NCBI GenBank assembly: GCA_045587665.1
Contig: JAZNCT010000043.1
Coordinates: 1-14,962, forward strand
Length of the DNA: 14,962 nt
Direction: 5' to 3'
Origin: SIG710 sp045587665
Lineage (GTDB): Bacteria; Bacillota; Clostridia; Oscillospirales; CAG-272
Shown here: in pieces, positions 13,524-14,962 of the stretch
Layout: each line of letters begins with the position of its first letter
Numbering within the stretch: position 1 is the stretch's first letter
The notes under the pieces: generated by a model
Seen by the model: the letters and a program-made list of their open reading frames with translations, nothing else
What the model was told of the DNA's origin: nothing
Database searches by the model: none
Position numbers and translations under genes: made by a program

Positions 13524-14636
13524 TTATTGTTTCTTTGCAAAAAGCTTGTTGTATATAGCGTATTTTTCTTCGTCTGAAAGGACATATGGGCTGTTTTTGT
13601 AGTTGCCTGCCACCTTAATGAGATCAACAAATTGCTTGATTTCTTCTTCGGATAGTGAGATGTTGACGTCAGCAAGCTCATAAAGCAGAGAGCCCAGATA
13701 TGAAGCGGTTGTGCCAAGCTCGGAAAGGAATTTATCCAGTTTTATGCTTCCTTGCTCTGTTTTGTAGTTAAGCTCAATATAATCGCTCTCAAAAACAGCG
13801 CAGGCCTTGCCGTGGGGGATACCTTTTAGCAGTGTAAGGCTATAACCGAGAGGGTGGGGGAATCCTGTTCCCGTAACGCTGATAGCGGCACCTGCGGCGC
13901 AAGAGGCATATGCAAGGGCTTCTCTTTCTTCTTTGGAAAAATCAGTGCCCTTTTTGTTTAAAACCTCAAAAATGCTTTTTGCCGCAAAAAGTGCAAAGCT
14001 CTCGGAGAGGAGAGTTGAATTTGGCGAGAGATAGGATTCAATAGCGTGTGCGAAAGCGTCAAGAGCAGTGCTGACCGTATATTCATAGCCGAGCGAATAG
14101 GTATATTTAGGGTCAACAAAGGCAAGGACAGGGTAGGTAAAGGGGAATTTAAGCGTCTTTTTCTGATCGCCTTCGGGCAGGGTCATCACGGCATAGGGGT
14201 TAGCCTCACTGCCTGTACCTGCGGTTGTGGGCACTGCAATTATTGGCAGGGCAGCTTTGCATTTATCTGCTTCAAAGCCTTCCATAGGTTTGATGTCATT
14301 TGCCGCAAAAACTGCAACTGCCTTTGACGCATCAAGGGCAGAGCCGCCGCCAATTCCTATAACAAGATCACAGCCTTCCTCGGCACACATCCTGCCTGCC
14401 TTATGGCTGACGAGAAGGGGTGGATTTTCGGCTATTTCGTCAAAAACAGTATATCCAATTCCTAAAGATGAGAGCGCACTTGTAACATCATCGAGAGCTC
14501 CCGACTTTTTTGCGCCGCTTCTGCCTGTTACTATAAATGCCTTTTTTGCTCCGAGTGCCGCTATTTTTGCGGTGTTTTTTTGGATGCAGTTTTCACCCGA
14601 AATGATCTGGGTTGGAAAATTTATGTTCAGTTTCAT
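13524..14636 (-). CDS. Iron-containing alcohol dehydrogenase
   Basis: A 370-residue group III NAD(P)-dependent oxidoreductase that interconverts alcohols and aldehydes or ketones. The N-terminal dinucleotide domain holds GIGGGSALDASKA (94-106), and PTTAGTGSEA (136-145) lines the cofactor site. The C-terminal helical domain supplies the metal ligands Asp193, His197 (in DAFAHAIE), His261 (FPHPLG) and His275 (IPHGKA), the same set as in FucO. The length is normal. GGAGGTG on the minus strand lies about six bases before the ATG, and a promoter is visible upstream. It is likely cytoplasmic and monocistronic. The substrate cannot be told: butanol, 1,2-propanediol and other members share these motifs. 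It may serve fermentative redox balance. Confidence 0.94.
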   Translation of the reverse strand: MKLNINFPTQIISGENCIQKNTAKIAALGAKKAFIVTGRSGAKKSGALDDVTSALSSLGIGYTVFDEIAENPPLLVSHKAGRMCAEEGCDLVIGIGGGSALDASKAVAVFAANDIKPMEGFEADKCKAALPIIAVPTTAGTGSEANPYAVMTLPEGDQKKTLKFPFTYPVLAFVDPKYTYSLGYEYTVSTALDAFAHAIESYLSPNSTLLSESFALFAAKSIFEVLNKKGTDFSKEEREALAYASCAAGAAISVTGTGFPHPLGYSLTLLKGIPHGKACAVFESDYIELNYKTEQGSIKLDKFLSELGTTASYLGSLLYELADVNISLSEEEIKQFVDLIKVAGNYKNSPYVLSDEEKYAIYNKLFAKKQ

Positions 14637-14659
14637 TTTTAAACACCTCCGTTTTTATT

Positions 14660-14688
14660 AGTATAACAGATTTTCTCAGATTTTTCAA
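14660..14688 (-). promoter_or_regulatory. Promoter of the alcohol dehydrogenase
   Basis: On the minus strand TTGAAA (14683-14688) and TATACT (14660-14665) are 17 bp apart, upstream of the GGAGGTG site and ATG at 14636. One or two mismatches from consensus in each box. Confidence 0.65.
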
Positions 14689-14702
14689 GTGATAAAGCAA
14701 AT

Positions 14703-14745
14703 ATATATACCGTCCCCTGCCTAAATGGCAGAGGACGGTATATAT
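14703..14745. terminator. GC-rich hairpin, probably terminating the minus-strand gene at 14796
   Basis: Arms 14703-14721 and 14727-14745 pair over 18 of 19 positions (one C/A mismatch) around TAAAT. On the minus strand the stem is followed by a TATATTTGC tail, and it lies between the stop at 14796 and the alcohol dehydrogenase promoter. The U run is weak, so the terminator role is only likely. Confidence 0.5.
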
Positions 14746-14795
14746 TGTTAGGAGATTTTTTAATTTATGGTTGAGTGAAAAATCGAATTGTTTTA

Positions 14796-14962
14796 TTAAG
14801 AGTGCGACCAAGGATCAGAATACTGTTTTTCGTGTGTTTTATGCTTTATTTTGTCGCAAAACTCAATAGCATTTTCTTTGCTTCTGCAATTTATATATAC
14901 TTTTTCATTTCCCGGTATGGTAATTACAACTGCAAATGATTGATTGATCTGTTCAAGAGACA
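14796..14962 (-). CDS. 3' end of an unrecognised gene, cut by the window edge
   Basis: An open frame runs on the minus strand from the window end to a TAA at 14796-14798, giving the last 54 residues. It contains FAVVITIPGNEKVYINC and a Cys/Lys-rich helical part NAIEFCDKIKHKTHEKQ, ending SDPWSHS. Codon choice looks like its neighbours and it is too short to be sure, but no stop interrupts it and a terminator-like hairpin follows. I do not recognise the family. The start is beyond the window. Confidence 0.5.
   Translation of the reverse strand, partial: SLEQINQSFAVVITIPGNEKVYINCRSKENAIEFCDKIKHKTHEKQYSDPWSHS

Noticed and set aside
13448..13717. An 89-codon minus-strand frame across the repeat cluster
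   Set aside because: It overlaps the alcohol dehydrogenase 3' end in another frame and runs through the palindromes; no domain or ribosome site.
1..14962. CRISPR array, toxin-antitoxin or phage defence genes
   Set aside because: No regularly spaced repeats and no gene of such families found on either strand.

Overview
The window looks like chromosome of a low-to-medium GC Gram-positive anaerobe of class Clostridia. A gut Oscillospiraceae/Ruminococcus-type bacterium is my best guess, from gene content and style, not from a search. Reasons: strong GGAGG ribosome binding sites, near-perfect TTGACA-17-TATAAT promoters, TTG starts inside operons, T-rich intrinsic terminators, a YloV/DegV fatty-acid kinase pair and an iron-dependent alcohol dehydrogenase. 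There are no phage, transposase, CRISPR or plasmid genes.

Layout. 1-208: a hairpin transcript candidate, then a consensus promoter. 209-295: tRNA-Leu(CAA) with encoded CCA and a perfect 20-bp terminator. 495-2516: a two-gene operon of a protein with two SCP2-like regions and a class-III (GSAM-fold) PLP aminotransferase. 2612-5760: fakA, a MarR regulator and fakB (DegV family), a fatty-acid kinase operon whose promoter carries two palindromes of the form GTTGA-N4-TCAAC. 5803-6897 (minus): ychF, an NTPase with a TGS domain, convergent with fakB across a shared bidirectional terminator. 7004-11085: a second MarR regulator and two ABC half-exporters in overlapping frames, with two palindromes GTTGC-N4-GCAAC at the promoter. 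11098-13288: an MFS transporter of GPH/SLC45 type and a membrane-anchored glycerophosphodiesterase, from a promoter inside a 40-bp inverted repeat. 13333-13520: a dense cluster of inverted repeats that resembles a dispersed intergenic element. 13524-14636 (minus): iron-containing alcohol dehydrogenase. 14796-14962 (minus): the 3' end of an unrecognised gene, cut by the window edge.

How the parts work together. FakA phosphorylates fatty acids bound by FakB, allowing exogenous or recycled fatty acids to enter phospholipid synthesis. The MarR protein encoded between them is the natural candidate to bind the two palindromes and control its own operon. The second MarR operon uses the same regulatory design for a heterodimeric, asymmetric drug-type exporter. 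The most interesting signal is this pair: two MarR regulators about 2.7 kb apart, each next to duplicated palindromes with the same 5-4-5 geometry that differ in the inner base of the half-site (GTTGA versus GTTGC). Other points worth a look are the SCP2-like/aminotransferase pair, the hairpin between marR and fakB, the promoter within an inverted repeat at 11098-11140 and the repeat cluster at 13333-13520.
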